Part shown: positions 1 through 9,123 of the stretch, one piece after another
Layout: each line of letters starts with the position of its first letter
How positions within the stretch are numbered: position 1 is the stretch's first letter
Source of the DNA: Rhodoblastus acidophilus
GTDB taxonomy: Bacteria > Pseudomonadota > Alphaproteobacteria > Rhizobiales > Beijerinckiaceae
Direction: 5' to 3'
NCBI RefSeq assembly: GCF_900187365.1
Contig: NZ_FYDG01000001.1
Location: forward strand, 682,001 to 746,000
Length of the DNA: 64,000 nucleotides
The notes under the pieces: model-generated
Told to the model about the DNA's origin: nothing
Database searches by the model: none
What the model saw: only the letters and a program-made list of their open reading frames with translations
Made by a program: the position numbers and the translations under genes

Positions 1-2951
1 GGGCGGTAGGTCAGGCCCAGCAGGCGGCACGCCGTCGCCAGGTTGAACTCGGCCTCGTGCAGCGCATGGCCCGGCGTGAACGCATCGACGGCGCGCGACT
101 GCAGCACGGTCTCGCAGGCGAAGGGCGGGACCATCTGGCCGAAACTGTGGGTGAGCAGCACCGTGTCGTAGCGCCGGCCGGCGAAGGCGGCGCGGGTGGA
201 GAAAACGTGGTTGGCGTAGTCGGGATGGGCGGGAATGAACGTCATGCCGTCGTGGTCGCCGGCCACCAGCACGTCGATGGGGCGGCCCAGCTTGCGGGCG
301 AGAAAGCCGATCAGCGGCGTCGCGTGGATGATGTTGCCGAGGCCCGAGCCGACGCCGAGCAGAAACGGCGCGCGCGCCGCCGCGATCAGCCGCCGCAGGC
401 GCGGCGCCTGGGCCGAAAACGGGCGCTCCTCCGACGCGGCGCGGGCCGCCGCCGAACGTTTGCGCCAATAGCCGGGGTCGTCGAACAGGCGGCGGATTTC
501 CCGCGCCCACAGTTCGGACGCCTCGGGCAGCGCGACGCCGCTGCGCGCCAGCAGATGCGGAATATTGCCCTTGTCGGCGCCAATCACGGGAATGCCGAAA
601 CGCTGCGCCTCCAGCACGACGCGGCTGAACGTCTCGATGAAATGGAAGCTCGGCGCGCAGACGACGCGGGCGTTGGCATAGAGATCGGCCATGTCCGCGA
701 CGGCATCCTGGATCGCGACATTGTCCAGCCCCGCCTGCGCGACTTCGGCCTCAGCCGCCGCGCGGTCCGACTGGCTGGCGACGGCGCGAAACGCGATGTC
801 GGGCAGCAACTTCGCCACCTTCAGGAGGAAATCAAAACCCTTTTCCGCACGGCTGTTGACCAGCAGAACCTCGTCGCCGCCGCGCGCCGGCGCCGCGCCC
901 TCAACGTCCGGCGGGCGCGATTCCAGCACCGGCGCGCGCAGGCCGAAGCGGGCCTCGATCATGTCGCGGGTGTAGGGCGAGTTGGCGTAGAGAACGTCCG
1001 CGTCCTGCGCCACCAGGGCGAATTCCCGGCGCGGCGGCAGCCGGTCCACCTCGGGGTAGAAGCCGGGCGAGGGCGTCGGCGGCGTCAGCATGTCGCGCCA
1101 GAAATGAACGCCGTGGACGATGCGGACGTCGAGCCAGCGCAGCGCGGCGACCACTTCCAGCGCCATGCCGGAAATCACGTGAACCCAGCCGATGCGCTGT
1201 TCGACCACGAAGCGCAGCAAGGCGGCGGGATCGGCCGAGACGGTCGCGTGAACCACGCCCTCCGCCGCGTCGGGATGAACGGCGTTGCGGCCGCCCTGCC
1301 CCGCGATCAGCACGTCAAAACCCATGTCGCGGTAGAGCGTGGCCATGCTGGCGAGAAAATGCTCGCCGCCGCCGAAACGATGCGCGCCATGGCGCGACAG
1401 CAGCAGAATACGCGGCGAATCGGGTTCGGGCGCGGCGGCCGGCGCCGGGACGCGGCGCCCCAAGGTCTGCGCGAGTTGCAGCACGGCGCGCACAGGATCG
1501 TCCGGCCGCGCCAGCCCGGCGTCGAGCAGCGCCAGCAGAAAGGCGCGGCGCCACAGCGTGGGGCTGTCCGCGCCGTCCTCGGCGATGCAGGCGGCCCAGC
1601 CGAACCCGCGCCGCGCGATCAGGCGGCGCGCCTCGGCGGGATCGAGCGCGTCGGCCGCCAGCCATTGCGACGAACCGGCGCGCAAGCTGTCGCACGGCGC
1701 GTCGGGATCGGCCCGCGCGCAGTCGCCCGGCGCGGGAACGTCCAGCTCCTGAAGGTGACGGACGAGGCGCAGATTGAAGCGGATCGCGTCATGGGCGCCA
1801 TCGAGCGCGGCGGCGCGTTCGGCATAATCCAGCGCGCGCGGAAAATCGCCCAGACGCAGCGCCAGCCGCGTGGCCTCCACCAGAGCGGGCGCGCGCGTCG
1901 GCCAGCGCCGCACGCTGGTTTCGACGATCGCGGCGGCTTCGTCGGACTCTCCCTTCGACGCCAGCAGCGCCGCCAGATCGAACCCCACGCGCCATTCCGC
2001 GTCTTCCGCCGCCAAGGCCCGCCGCAGGGCGGCGAGCGCGGGTTCGAGATAGCGCGGTTGCGGCGCGCGCACGCCATAGCAGCCGAAGGCGAGCTGCATC
2101 ATCGCCCGCCCCGCCTCGTGCAGATAGCGGCTGCGCGCCGGATCGCGCGCGACGCAAAGCTCGAACTCCTCCAGCGCCTCGGCCCACAGGCCGCGCCGCG
2201 CCAGGGCGAGGCCGAGATAAAACAAATCGCCATGCCGCTCCGGCGCCAACGCCTTGAGCTGCGTCAGCGTGGAAATAGCTTCCTCGACCCGCCCCAAAGC
2301 GAGCAAGGCGCGGCCGCGCCAGCCCAGCATGCGCGGCGAGAGCGGCGCGTCCTTGGGAAAGCTCGCGCAGGCCAGCTCCACCGCCTGCCATGACCGCGCC
2401 CGCACCAGCGGCTCGACCGCTCGAGCCAGCGCGTCTTCGTCCCAGTCGCGGGCGCCGAACAGGCTGTTCGCCAGCAGCGCCGCCGCCTCGGCGCCGACCA
2501 GACCGGGCAGTGGCGGCGCGGCGGCGCGGATCGGCGCCAAACTCCCCTCGGCGGCGGAGGGCGACGCCAAATCGCTTGCATCCCGGAGCAGCGCGGCCAG
2601 CCTGTCCGCCGGCATCCAATAGCGCGCGGCGAGCGTCTCGAGGACGGAGGCGGGCGGCGGCGGCGCGAAAGAAATGGCGTCGCCAAGCGGCGCCGCGTCG
2701 GGCGGCGCATGAAGCGTGACGAGATTGCGTTGGGCGCTCCACCAGGCGGGATCGCAGGGCGTCGAAAATGCGTGGCCGCCATCGCCGATGCCGTGTTTCA
2801 GCAGATCGCCGCGCGGGCGGTCGGCGACGCCGACATGAACCTGATGGCCGTTGACCCGCAAGGCGAAGACGACGCGCTCGCCCGGAGCAGCCTCATTCCA
2901 GACCCAGCCGCCGACGCAAGCCCCCGAAACGGATTCCAGTCTGCCTCTCAC
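1..2951 (-). CDS. TPR-containing glycosyltransferase (GT4-like), 3' end outside window
   Basis: The reading frame is open on the minus strand from a GTG at 2951 to the left edge, about 983 codons, so the C-terminus is missing. An in-frame stop lies three codons upstream (2958-2960), so this GTG is essentially the only start; GAGGAG sits very close before it. The first ~70 residues form a small beta-rich module with GWVWNEAAPGERVVF and RGDLLKHGIGDGGHAF, a type seen at the ends of rhizobial glycosyltransferases and FkbM-type proteins. The middle is helical and TPR-like (EAISTLTQLKALAPE, EALEEFELCVARDP). The last third is a GT-B glycosyltransferase: an N-lobe with HRFGGGEHFLASMATLYRDMGFDV and a C-lobe with VCAPSFHFIETFSRVVLEAQRFGIPVIG, the family 4 nucleotide-sugar region. 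The role is inferred to be polysaccharide or glycan synthesis; the sugar and acceptor are unknown. It is divergent from hldE. Confidence 0.85.
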   Translation of the reverse strand, partial: MRGRLESVSGACVGGWVWNEAAPGERVVFALRVNGHQVHVGVADRPRGDLLKHGIGDGGHAFSTPCDPAWWSAQRNLVTLHAPPDAAPLGDAISFAPPPPASVLETLAARYWMPADRLAALLRDASDLASPSAAEGSLAPIRAAAPPLPGLVGAEAAALLANSLFGARDWDEDALARAVEPLVRARSWQAVELACASFPKDAPLSPRMLGWRGRALLALGRVEEAISTLTQLKALAPERHGDLFYLGLALARRGLWAEALEEFELCVARDPARSRYLHEAGRAMMQLAFGCYGVRAPQPRYLEPALAALRRALAAEDAEWRVGFDLAALLASKGESDEAAAIVETSVRRWPTRAPALVEATRLALRLGDFPRALDYAERAAALDGAHDAIRFNLRLVRHLQELDVPAPGDCARADPDAPCDSLRAGSSQWLAADALDPAEARRLIARRGFGWAACIAEDGADSPTLWRRAFLLALLDAGLARPDDPVRAVLQLAQTLGRRVPAPAAAPEPDSPRILLLSRHGAHRFGGGEHFLASMATLYRDMGFDVLIAGQGGRNAVHPDAAEGVVHATVSADPAALLRFVVEQRIGWVHVISGMALEVVAALRWLDVRIVHGVHFWRDMLTPPTPSPGFYPEVDRLPPRREFALVAQDADVLYANSPYTRDMIEARFGLRAPVLESRPPDVEGAAPARGGDEVLLVNSRAEKGFDFLLKVAKLLPDIAFRAVASQSDRAAAEAEVAQAGLDNVAIQDAVADMADLYANARVVCAPSFHFIETFSRVVLEAQRFGIPVIGADKGNIPHLLARSGVALPEASELWAREIRRLFDDPGYWRKRSAAARAASEERPFSAQAPRLRRLIAAARAPFLLGVGSGLGNIIHATPLIGFLARKLGRPIDVLVAGDHDGMTFIPAHPDYANHVFSTRAAFAGRRYDTVLLTHSFGQMVPPFACETVLQSRAVDAFTPGHALHEAEFNLATACRLLGLTYR

Positions 2952-2960
2952 GGCTCCTCA

Positions 2961-3305
2961 ACACAGGCGAACGCGGCCTCGATCGGATTGATCTTGCGAT
3001 ACAACAGACACAATAGCGCAAGATATTTTGAATCTCAATCCTTTACCAAGCGTCCATACTGACATTCCCTCATGTTGAGATGTTAATCATGAAACGTGTT
3101 CGCCTGATTACAGATTTTTTTTTGGAAATGGCTGCTGCACAACATTTCGATTTGACAAGAGAATGTTAACAATGACAATCTCGACACGTTCTCAATAACG
3201 TCATGCGGATAATGCACTTACGGTAGCTGGCGCGCCAAGCCGCCGCCTCCAGCCGTGCGCGGCTGGAGGCGTCAAGGGCGTCGGCGGGGGAATTCGGAGG
3301 CCTTG
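2961..3305. other. Intergenic region between divergent glycosyltransferase and hldE
   Basis: The stretch of about 345 bases is clearly more AT-rich than its surroundings, especially 3000-3200. It must hold the promoters of two divergent units. One convincing promoter for hldE is listed separately; no further gene is seen. Confidence 0.6.
3152..3179 (+). promoter_or_regulatory. Candidate sigma-70 promoter of the hldE operon
   Basis: TTGACA at 3152-3157 matches the -35 consensus fully. GACAAT at 3174-3179 matches TATAAT at four of six positions, with a 16-base spacer. It lies about 125 bases before the hldE start in the AT-rich part of the intergenic region. This is a consensus match only. Confidence 0.4.
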
Positions 3306-4760
3306 ATGAACCTGGACTTTAGGAAAAGCCGTATTCTCTGTATCGGCGACATCATGATCGACAATTTCTACTATGGGAACGTGTCGCGCGTGTCGCCGGA
3401 AGCGCCCGTGCCCGTGGTGTTGTTGACGGAAACCAAGGCGATGCTCGGCGGCGTCGGCAACGTCGCGCGCAACATCGCCTCGCTGGGCGGCGAGGCCGTG
3501 CTGGTGGCGGTGCTGGGCGACGATTTGAACGGCCGCGAAACCTCGAAAATGATCGACGGGATGACCGGCCTCACCGACGCCTGCGTGGTGTCGCGCCGCC
3601 GCCCGACGATCAACAAGATCCGCATTCTCGGCAATCACCAGCACATCGTGCGCGTCGACGAGGAAAACAGCGCCGCGATCCATGACGAGGATCTCGCCAC
3701 GATGATGGAGCGGATCTCGCACTGGGCGCCGCAATGCGACGCGATCATCCTGTCCGACTACGCCAAGGGCGCGCTGCGGCAGGAGGTGGTGGCCCATGCG
3801 ATCAAGACCGCGCGCGACCACGCCGTGCCGGTGCTGGTCGATCCCAAGCGCAACGACTTCGCGTTCTATCGCGGCGCGACTTTGATCACGCCCAATCTGT
3901 CGGAATTGCGCGCCGCCGCGCGCGGCCCCGTCGACACCGAGGACCAGATCGCCGCGGCGGCGCGGCGGCTGATCGCCGACGCGCAGGCCGGCGCCATGCT
4001 GGTGACGCGGTCGGAAAAGGGCATGATGCTGGTCGGGCCGGATTCGGTGTTCTCGATCGGCGCCAAGGCGCAGGAAGTGTTCGACGTCTCCGGCGCGGGC
4101 GACACGGTGATCGCCACCGCCGCGCTGTCGATCGCCGCCGGCTATCCGCTCGAACGTTCGGTGCAGCTCGCCAATGCGGCGGCCGGCGTGGTGGTCGGCA
4201 AGCTCGGCACGGCGACGCTGGACATCGACGAATTGCGCGACGCGTTCGAGGCCAACGATCGCGGCGTCGAGCGCATCAGCGAGAAATACGCCAACCTGTC
4301 GCAGGCGACGGCCACCGTCGAACTGTGGCGGCGGCGCGGCCTGAAGGTCGGCTTCGCCAATGGCTGTTTCGACATTCTGCATCGCGGCCACGTCACCATG
4401 CTGCAGGCCGCGCGCGCCGCCTGCGACCGCCTCGTCATCGCCCTGAACGGCGACGACAGCATTCGCCGGCTCAAGGGCAAGACCCGGCCGATCAACAAGC
4501 TGCCCGACCGCGCCGCCGTGATCGCCGCGCTGCAGTCGAGCGACCTGGTGGTGAGCTTCGACGACGACACCCCGCTGGCGCTGATCGAGCAGCTTCGCCC
4601 CGACGTGCTGTTCAAGGGCTCGGATTATACGGTGGAGACCGTCGTCGGCGCCGACATCGTTCTCGGCTATGGCGGCGAGGTCAAACTGATCGACCTCGTG
4701 CCGGGCCGCTCCACGACGGACATCATCAAGCGCAGCAGCCAGTTGCTGCCCGCCGAATAA
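3306..4760 (+). CDS. hldE: Bifunctional heptose 7-phosphate kinase / heptose 1-phosphate adenylyltransferase
   Basis: HldE performs two steps of ADP-heptose synthesis for the LPS core: phosphorylation of D-glycero-beta-D-manno-heptose 7-phosphate at C1, then, after GmhB action, transfer of AMP from ATP. The 484-residue product has both parts. Residues ~1-330 form a PfkB/ribokinase domain (ILCIGDIMIDNFYYG near the N-terminus; anion hole and catalytic base in DVSGAGDTVIA near 262). Residues ~345-484 form a cytidylyltransferase-like domain with FANGCFDILHRGHVTML (HxGH type) near 350. The frame is open further upstream, but ATG 3306 has GGAGG five bases before it and starts at the conserved kinase N-terminus. 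It is followed 100 bases later by hldD, in one transcriptional direction with an AGE-family gene. Confidence 0.95.
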   Translation: MNLDFRKSRILCIGDIMIDNFYYGNVSRVSPEAPVPVVLLTETKAMLGGVGNVARNIASLGGEAVLVAVLGDDLNGRETSKMIDGMTGLTDACVVSRRRPTINKIRILGNHQHIVRVDEENSAAIHDEDLATMMERISHWAPQCDAIILSDYAKGALRQEVVAHAIKTARDHAVPVLVDPKRNDFAFYRGATLITPNLSELRAAARGPVDTEDQIAAAARRLIADAQAGAMLVTRSEKGMMLVGPDSVFSIGAKAQEVFDVSGAGDTVIATAALSIAAGYPLERSVQLANAAAGVVVGKLGTATLDIDELRDAFEANDRGVERISEKYANLSQATATVELWRRRGLKVGFANGCFDILHRGHVTMLQAARAACDRLVIALNGDDSIRRLKGKTRPINKLPDRAAVIAALQSSDLVVSFDDDTPLALIEQLRPDVLFKGSDYTVETVVGADIVLGYGGEVKLIDLVPGRSTTDIIKRSSQLLPAE

Positions 4761-4860
4761 GTCGGAGGCGCGCCGCCCGCGCCCCTTGAAAGCCGCCAAA
4801 GCGGCCCCCCAAAACCTTCCGCGCCGCGCACGCGGCGCGCATGCACGATCAGGAGCGCAT

Positions 4861-5847
4861 ATGTTACTGTTGACCGGAGCCGCCGGCTTTATCGGCTCCA
4901 ACCTTCTGGCCGATTTGAACGAAAACGGCGTCACCAATATCGCCATTTGCGACGATCTCGGCTCCGAAGGGAAATGGCTGAACTTGCGGGGCCGCGAGTT
5001 CGCCGAGTTCATTCCGATCGCCGAATTGCCGGCCTGGCTCGAATCGGGCAAGCCCGTGTCGGGCGTGGTGCATCTCGGCGCCAATTCGAGCACGACGGCG
5101 ACCGACGGCGACGAGATCATGCGGTTGAATTTCAACGCCTCGCTGAGCCTGTGGAATTTTTGCGCCAGGCGCCGCATCCCCTTCGTCTACGCCTCCTCCG
5201 CCGCCACTTACGGCGACGGCGCGCAGGGCTTTCTCGACGCCGACGATTCCGACCATCTCGCCAAACTCACGCCGCTCAACCTCTACGGCTGGAGCAAGCA
5301 TGTGTTCGACCGCCGCATCGCGCGGACCATCGAGCGCGGCGAGGCGGCGCCGCCGCGCTGGTACGGCGTGAAGTTCTTCAACGTCTATGGGCCGAACGAG
5401 CATCACAAGGCCCATATGCGCAGCCCGGTCTATAACATCACCAAGGCGATCGAGAGCGGCGCCCCGGCCCGGCTGTTCGCCTCCGACCGGCCCGACATTC
5501 CCGACGGCGGCCAGTCGCGCGATTTCGTGCATGTCAACGACGTCTGCGCGATCATGCTGTGGCTGCTGCGCGGCACGGCGCCCTCGGGCCTTTACAACGC
5601 CGGCACGGGCGGGGCGCGCAGCTTCGCCGACATGGCCCGCGCCGTCTACGCCGCGCTCGGCGTCGCGCCCAATATCGAGTTCATTCCGATGCCCGACCAG
5701 CTCAAGGGACGGTATCAGTATTGGACCGAGGCCGATCTCGGCAAGTTGCGAGGCGCCGGCTATAATGGCGCGCCGACCTCGCTGGAGGATGGCGTGCGCG
5801 ATTACGTCGTGTCCTATCTGGCCGGCGACGCGCTGCGCTTCCGCTGA
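4861..5847 (+). CDS. hldD: ADP-L-glycero-D-manno-heptose 6-epimerase
   Basis: HldD converts ADP-D-glycero-beta-D-manno-heptose to the L-glycero form, the last step before heptose is added to the LPS core. The product of 328 residues is a short-chain (extended SDR) enzyme: Rossmann loop TGAAGFIGSN at residues 4-13, the serine-rich strand YASSAATYGDG, and the catalytic pair YGWSK (Tyr ~142, Lys ~146), followed by FFNVYGPNEHHK and DFVHVNDV, which are typical of the family. The start at 4861 is set by AGGAG ahead of ATG and by the beginning of the Rossmann strand; the frame extends upstream without a credible signal. It lies between hldE and an AGE-family gene and is probably co-transcribed with them. 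Confidence 0.95.
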   Translation: MLLLTGAAGFIGSNLLADLNENGVTNIAICDDLGSEGKWLNLRGREFAEFIPIAELPAWLESGKPVSGVVHLGANSSTTATDGDEIMRLNFNASLSLWNFCARRRIPFVYASSAATYGDGAQGFLDADDSDHLAKLTPLNLYGWSKHVFDRRIARTIERGEAAPPRWYGVKFFNVYGPNEHHKAHMRSPVYNITKAIESGAPARLFASDRPDIPDGGQSRDFVHVNDVCAIMLWLLRGTAPSGLYNAGTGGARSFADMARAVYAALGVAPNIEFIPMPDQLKGRYQYWTEADLGKLRGAGYNGAPTSLEDGVRDYVVSYLAGDALRFR

Positions 5848-5874
5848 TCCGGCGCGGAATGAGGGAATGACGTC

Positions 5875-7011
5875 ATGATTTGCGAACCCCTGCGATCCGG
5901 CCCCGCCGGTCATGTCGACTGGCTGCGCGGCTCGGCCTGGCCGGTGTGGCTGGAGCATGGCGTCGATTGGGACGCGCGCGGCTTTTGCGAAAGCCTGGAC
6001 CTGGACACGCTGACCTCGCCCGCCGACTTTCGCCGGCTGCGGGTGGTCGCGCGCCAGGTCTATGTGTTTGCGCAGGCCCACCGCGCCGGCGTCGCCCGCG
6101 CCGACGAGGCGGTGGAGCTTGGCGTCGAGTTTCTGCGCCGGCGCGCCCTGCAGCCGGACGGCGGCTACGCCCAGAAATTCGATCTGCGCGGCGCGGTGAT
6201 CGAGCCGCGCCGCGATCTTTACGACCACGCCTTCGTGCTGCTGGCGCTGGCCAGCGCCACGCGGGCGCTGCCGCCGGCGCCGTTGCGGCGCGAGGCGCTG
6301 AATCTGCTCGCCTATCTCGACGCAAACCTGAAACACCCGGTCGAGGGCTATCTGGAGGGCCTTCCCGCGACGCAGCCGCGCCGGCAGAACCCGCACATGC
6401 ACCTGCTGGAGGCGTGTCTGGCGGCTTTCGAGGCGTTTGGCGACGAAATTTTCCTGCTGCGCGCCCATGCGCTGCTGGAGCTGTTCCTCGACCGCTTTCT
6501 CGACCCCGCGCATGGGACGCTGATCGAATTTCTCGACGACGGCCTCGCGCCGTTGCTCGAGGACGGCCGCTACGCCGTCGAGCCCGGCCATCATTGCGAA
6601 TGGATCTGGCTGCTGACCTGGAGCCGGCGCCTGGGCGGTCCCGGCGCCGACGCCCGCGCGCCGCGGCTCGATCTGGCGCTGGCGCGCCTGCAAGCCTTCG
6701 TCGACCGCTTCGCGATCAATCCGGCGACGGGCGCGCTTTACGACGAGGTCTGGGTCGATGGCGCGGTCAAGAGCCGCGGCTCGCGGCTGTGGCCGCAGAC
6801 CGAGCGGCTGAAGTCGGACGCGATCCGGGGCGCGCAGGCGCTGGGCGAGGCGGAACGGGCGCTCGATCTCTTTCTCGCGCCGGCCCCGCGCGGCCTCTGG
6901 GCGGAGCGGTTGCTGGAGGACGGAACGCCCAGCCGCGAGCCGGCGCCCGCCAGCAGCCTTTATCATCTGACGGCGGGCATTCTGTTCGCGGCGAAAGAGG
7001 TCGGGCGCTGA
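5875..7011 (+). CDS. AGE-family (N-acylglucosamine 2-epimerase-like) epimerase/isomerase
   Basis: The 378-residue product has the (alpha/alpha)6-barrel pattern of the AGE superfamily, which includes N-acylglucosamine 2-epimerases, YihS and some mannose isomerases; members act on free or phosphorylated sugars through His residues. The expected marks are present: DLYDHAFVLLALA (~115), NPHMHLLEACLAAFEAFGD (~171) and EPGHHCEWIWLLTWS (~235), with paired His as in the active site. Length is near the family norm of about 380-400. It begins 28 bases after hldD, so co-transcription with the heptose genes is likely. The substrate cannot be read from sequence: a hexose isomerase and a heptose-precursor isomerase are both possible. 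See the finding on the missing gmhA. Confidence 0.85.
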   Translation: MICEPLRSGPAGHVDWLRGSAWPVWLEHGVDWDARGFCESLDLDTLTSPADFRRLRVVARQVYVFAQAHRAGVARADEAVELGVEFLRRRALQPDGGYAQKFDLRGAVIEPRRDLYDHAFVLLALASATRALPPAPLRREALNLLAYLDANLKHPVEGYLEGLPATQPRRQNPHMHLLEACLAAFEAFGDEIFLLRAHALLELFLDRFLDPAHGTLIEFLDDGLAPLLEDGRYAVEPGHHCEWIWLLTWSRRLGGPGADARAPRLDLALARLQAFVDRFAINPATGALYDEVWVDGAVKSRGSRLWPQTERLKSDAIRGAQALGEAERALDLFLAPAPRGLWAERLLEDGTPSREPAPASSLYHLTAGILFAAKEVGR

Positions 7012-7032
7012 CGCGTCCGACCACAAGCCCCC

Positions 7033-8829
7033 TCAGGCGACTTCCTTCTCGGAAAGGCGCGCGGCGGCGCCGTCGGCGCGCTCCGCCAGTTTGCGGCTGA
7101 ACATTTCCTGCGCCAGCGGGGCCGAGGACATCAGATCCTCGGCGGCGAGGGTCAGCATTTCGCTGCTGATCGCCTGCTGCTTTTCAGCGTCGCTCCACCC
7201 CGCCTCCGCCGAGCGTTTCGACAGGCCGAAGATCAGCGCGCGGCCGATGCGCAGCAAGGCGACGCTCTCGGCGGCCTCCTCGGCCAGCGCGCGCGCCTCA
7301 TGCGGCGGAACCGTGTGCGGGGCCTGGGAGGCCAGCAGTTCGGCGAGGCCGGCGACGGCGGGATAGCTGAGATTGACGAACAACTGATGCGTATCCGGGT
7401 AGAACCGGGCGGCGCGATGCGTCAGGTTGCGGTCGGCGATGTCCTGCTCGTCGCGCAGCATGTGAAATTCCGGCAGGGATTCCAGCACGGTCCGCATCGG
7501 CGCGTCCGGCGGCGCGTCTTCGGGCGCCCGCTCGGGCGGCGGCGGGGTCGGCTCGGCCGGCGTCTTCGCGGCCTGCGCCGGCGGCTGCGGCGGTTTGGTC
7601 GCGGCGAGCTTGGGCTGGCGCGCGACCGGCCGGCGCCGGGTCAGACCGAGCGACTCGATCAGGCTTTCCAACTGCTGCTGGATGGTCTCCAGGTTGGCGA
7701 CCTGCGGCGCCTGCTCGCGCACGAAATCGATCAGCCATTGCGGCCGGTTGGCGCGGACCAGCGCCGCGAAATCCTGAATCTTGACCTGGTCCTGCGCGCC
7801 GTTCCGGTAGCGCAGGAACTGGCGATAAGTCTCGGGGAAGACGGGGAAGTCGTCCGGCAACTCGACCAGAATCGAAACATGCCGCGCGCCAAAGGACACG
7901 CCGAAATTGGGCGCCTCCAGCGTCCAGCGCTTGCCTTGAATGACGTCGTAAAGCTCGTCCTGGCGCAACAGGGCGGCGAAGCTCTGGCTCGGGCTGAGCG
8001 TGTCGAGCTGCGAGGCGTTACGGTCGGGAAACTGCGGATGCTGCGGGTCGAAGCAGAAATGGATGCGCGCGCCATTGGCGAGCGCGACCGCCTCGCTGCG
8101 GGCGAAACGCCGCGCGATATGCGTTGCGATGGGCGTGAACGCGCGCGCCGGCCGGCCCGCGAGAAGATCGGGCGCCAGCCAGATCTCGACGCCGTCCGGC
8201 AGGCGATAGAACCGCGACTGCAGCGCCGACAGCGCCCAGAGGCGGCCGACGCCGGGATCGCCGGCATAGGGATCGGCGACCGTGTCCTGGTCCGGCCGCG
8301 CCCCGAGCAGGGTCACTTCCGTCCAATCCTGATCGAGCGCGCGGCCCTCGGCGCGGCTCTCCTCAGTCACGTCGCGCACCGCCGCCAGCGCGCCGGCGGC
8401 GTCCGGCCGCAACAGCCGCCCATAGGCGCCGTCGCGCTTGCCGATGATCACCTCATGCACGCGCCCGCTGGCGCAGGAGCGGTAGCGCAGGCCGAGCTGG
8501 TTCGACGGCAGCGAGGCGACCTTGGCGCCCATGCCGAAATTCTTGTCGAGCGCCTGCTCCTTGCCGACCGACGAGGAAATATCGCAGATGAGAAACAATT
8601 GTTCGGCGTCGAGGCCCGGCCCGGTGTTCCAGATGCGCAGCTTGCGCGCGCCATCGACCTGCACGGCGCCGATCTCGACCCGCCGCGCCCCCGCCGGCGC
8701 CCTGACCGCCGCTTCCAGCGCGTTCTGGACCAGCTCGCGAAGCATCATCGTCTTGGGGCAGCGGTCGATCATGCTCGCCACCAAAAAATCCTCGTTATTG
8801 ACGCCGATTCTGGAAATAGACTCTTCCAT
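7033..8829 (-). CDS. GHKL-fold ATPase of unknown function
   Basis: The N-terminal third is a GHKL (gyrase/Hsp90/histidine kinase/MutL) ATP-binding fold: N-box RELVQNALEAA (Glu32, Asn36), then NTGPGLD at 68-74 in place of the usual DxGxG, and a lid NFGMGAKVASLP at 97-108. A middle region of about 300 residues is unassigned, followed by a Pro/Ala-rich linker (about 405-450, KPPQPPAQAAKTPAEPTPPPP) and a C-terminal helical domain. No kinase phospho-acceptor, response domain or MutL motif is visible. ATG 8829 (598 residues) has GAGG just upstream; an in-frame GTG four codons earlier is the alternative. It converges on the AGE-family gene with a 21-base gap and is divergent from gmhB. Function is unknown; Hsp90-like or MORC/Zorya-like roles are only analogies. 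Confidence 0.8.
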   Translation of the reverse strand: MEESISRIGVNNEDFLVASMIDRCPKTMMLRELVQNALEAAVRAPAGARRVEIGAVQVDGARKLRIWNTGPGLDAEQLFLICDISSSVGKEQALDKNFGMGAKVASLPSNQLGLRYRSCASGRVHEVIIGKRDGAYGRLLRPDAAGALAAVRDVTEESRAEGRALDQDWTEVTLLGARPDQDTVADPYAGDPGVGRLWALSALQSRFYRLPDGVEIWLAPDLLAGRPARAFTPIATHIARRFARSEAVALANGARIHFCFDPQHPQFPDRNASQLDTLSPSQSFAALLRQDELYDVIQGKRWTLEAPNFGVSFGARHVSILVELPDDFPVFPETYRQFLRYRNGAQDQVKIQDFAALVRANRPQWLIDFVREQAPQVANLETIQQQLESLIESLGLTRRRPVARQPKLAATKPPQPPAQAAKTPAEPTPPPPERAPEDAPPDAPMRTVLESLPEFHMLRDEQDIADRNLTHRAARFYPDTHQLFVNLSYPAVAGLAELLASQAPHTVPPHEARALAEEAAESVALLRIGRALIFGLSKRSAEAGWSDAEKQQAISSEMLTLAAEDLMSSAPLAQEMFSRKLAERADGAAARLSEKEVA

Positions 8830-9123
8830 TTTGCCTCGCACGCTTTTGGTGTAACGGCCACTTCGCCACCGCGCGGTTGTAATGCGGCGCCGATCGTCAA
8901 TATTCCGGACAGCAACGAGCGGGCAGCATACAGTTCCCCCTACGGAATGGCTAGAATTCTTGTGTCGCTCCCGGCGATCTCTGGCGACCGGCGTCGCGGT
9001 TTGATAAACAAACTAAGCGCAATGCGCGCCGCGCAACTCGAACCGCCCCTAAGGTCCGCCTTCCCAGGCGCGCCCGGAACCGGCGCCGGCCCGGGGCCTT
9101 TTTTGGAATTGGACCCGCAACGC

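Noticed and set aside
57-2393. A 778-codon plus-strand reading frame with another gene-length frame beneath it
   Set aside because: The translation is a run of Arg, His, Gln and Ala without domains. The opposite strand encodes the TPR-glycosyltransferase with clear motifs, so this is a GC-rich shadow.
3201-7026. Long minus-strand frames opposite hldE, hldD and the AGE gene (658 and 720 codons)
   Set aside because: They mirror well-supported genes and have shadow-type composition (HRQG-rich, no motifs).
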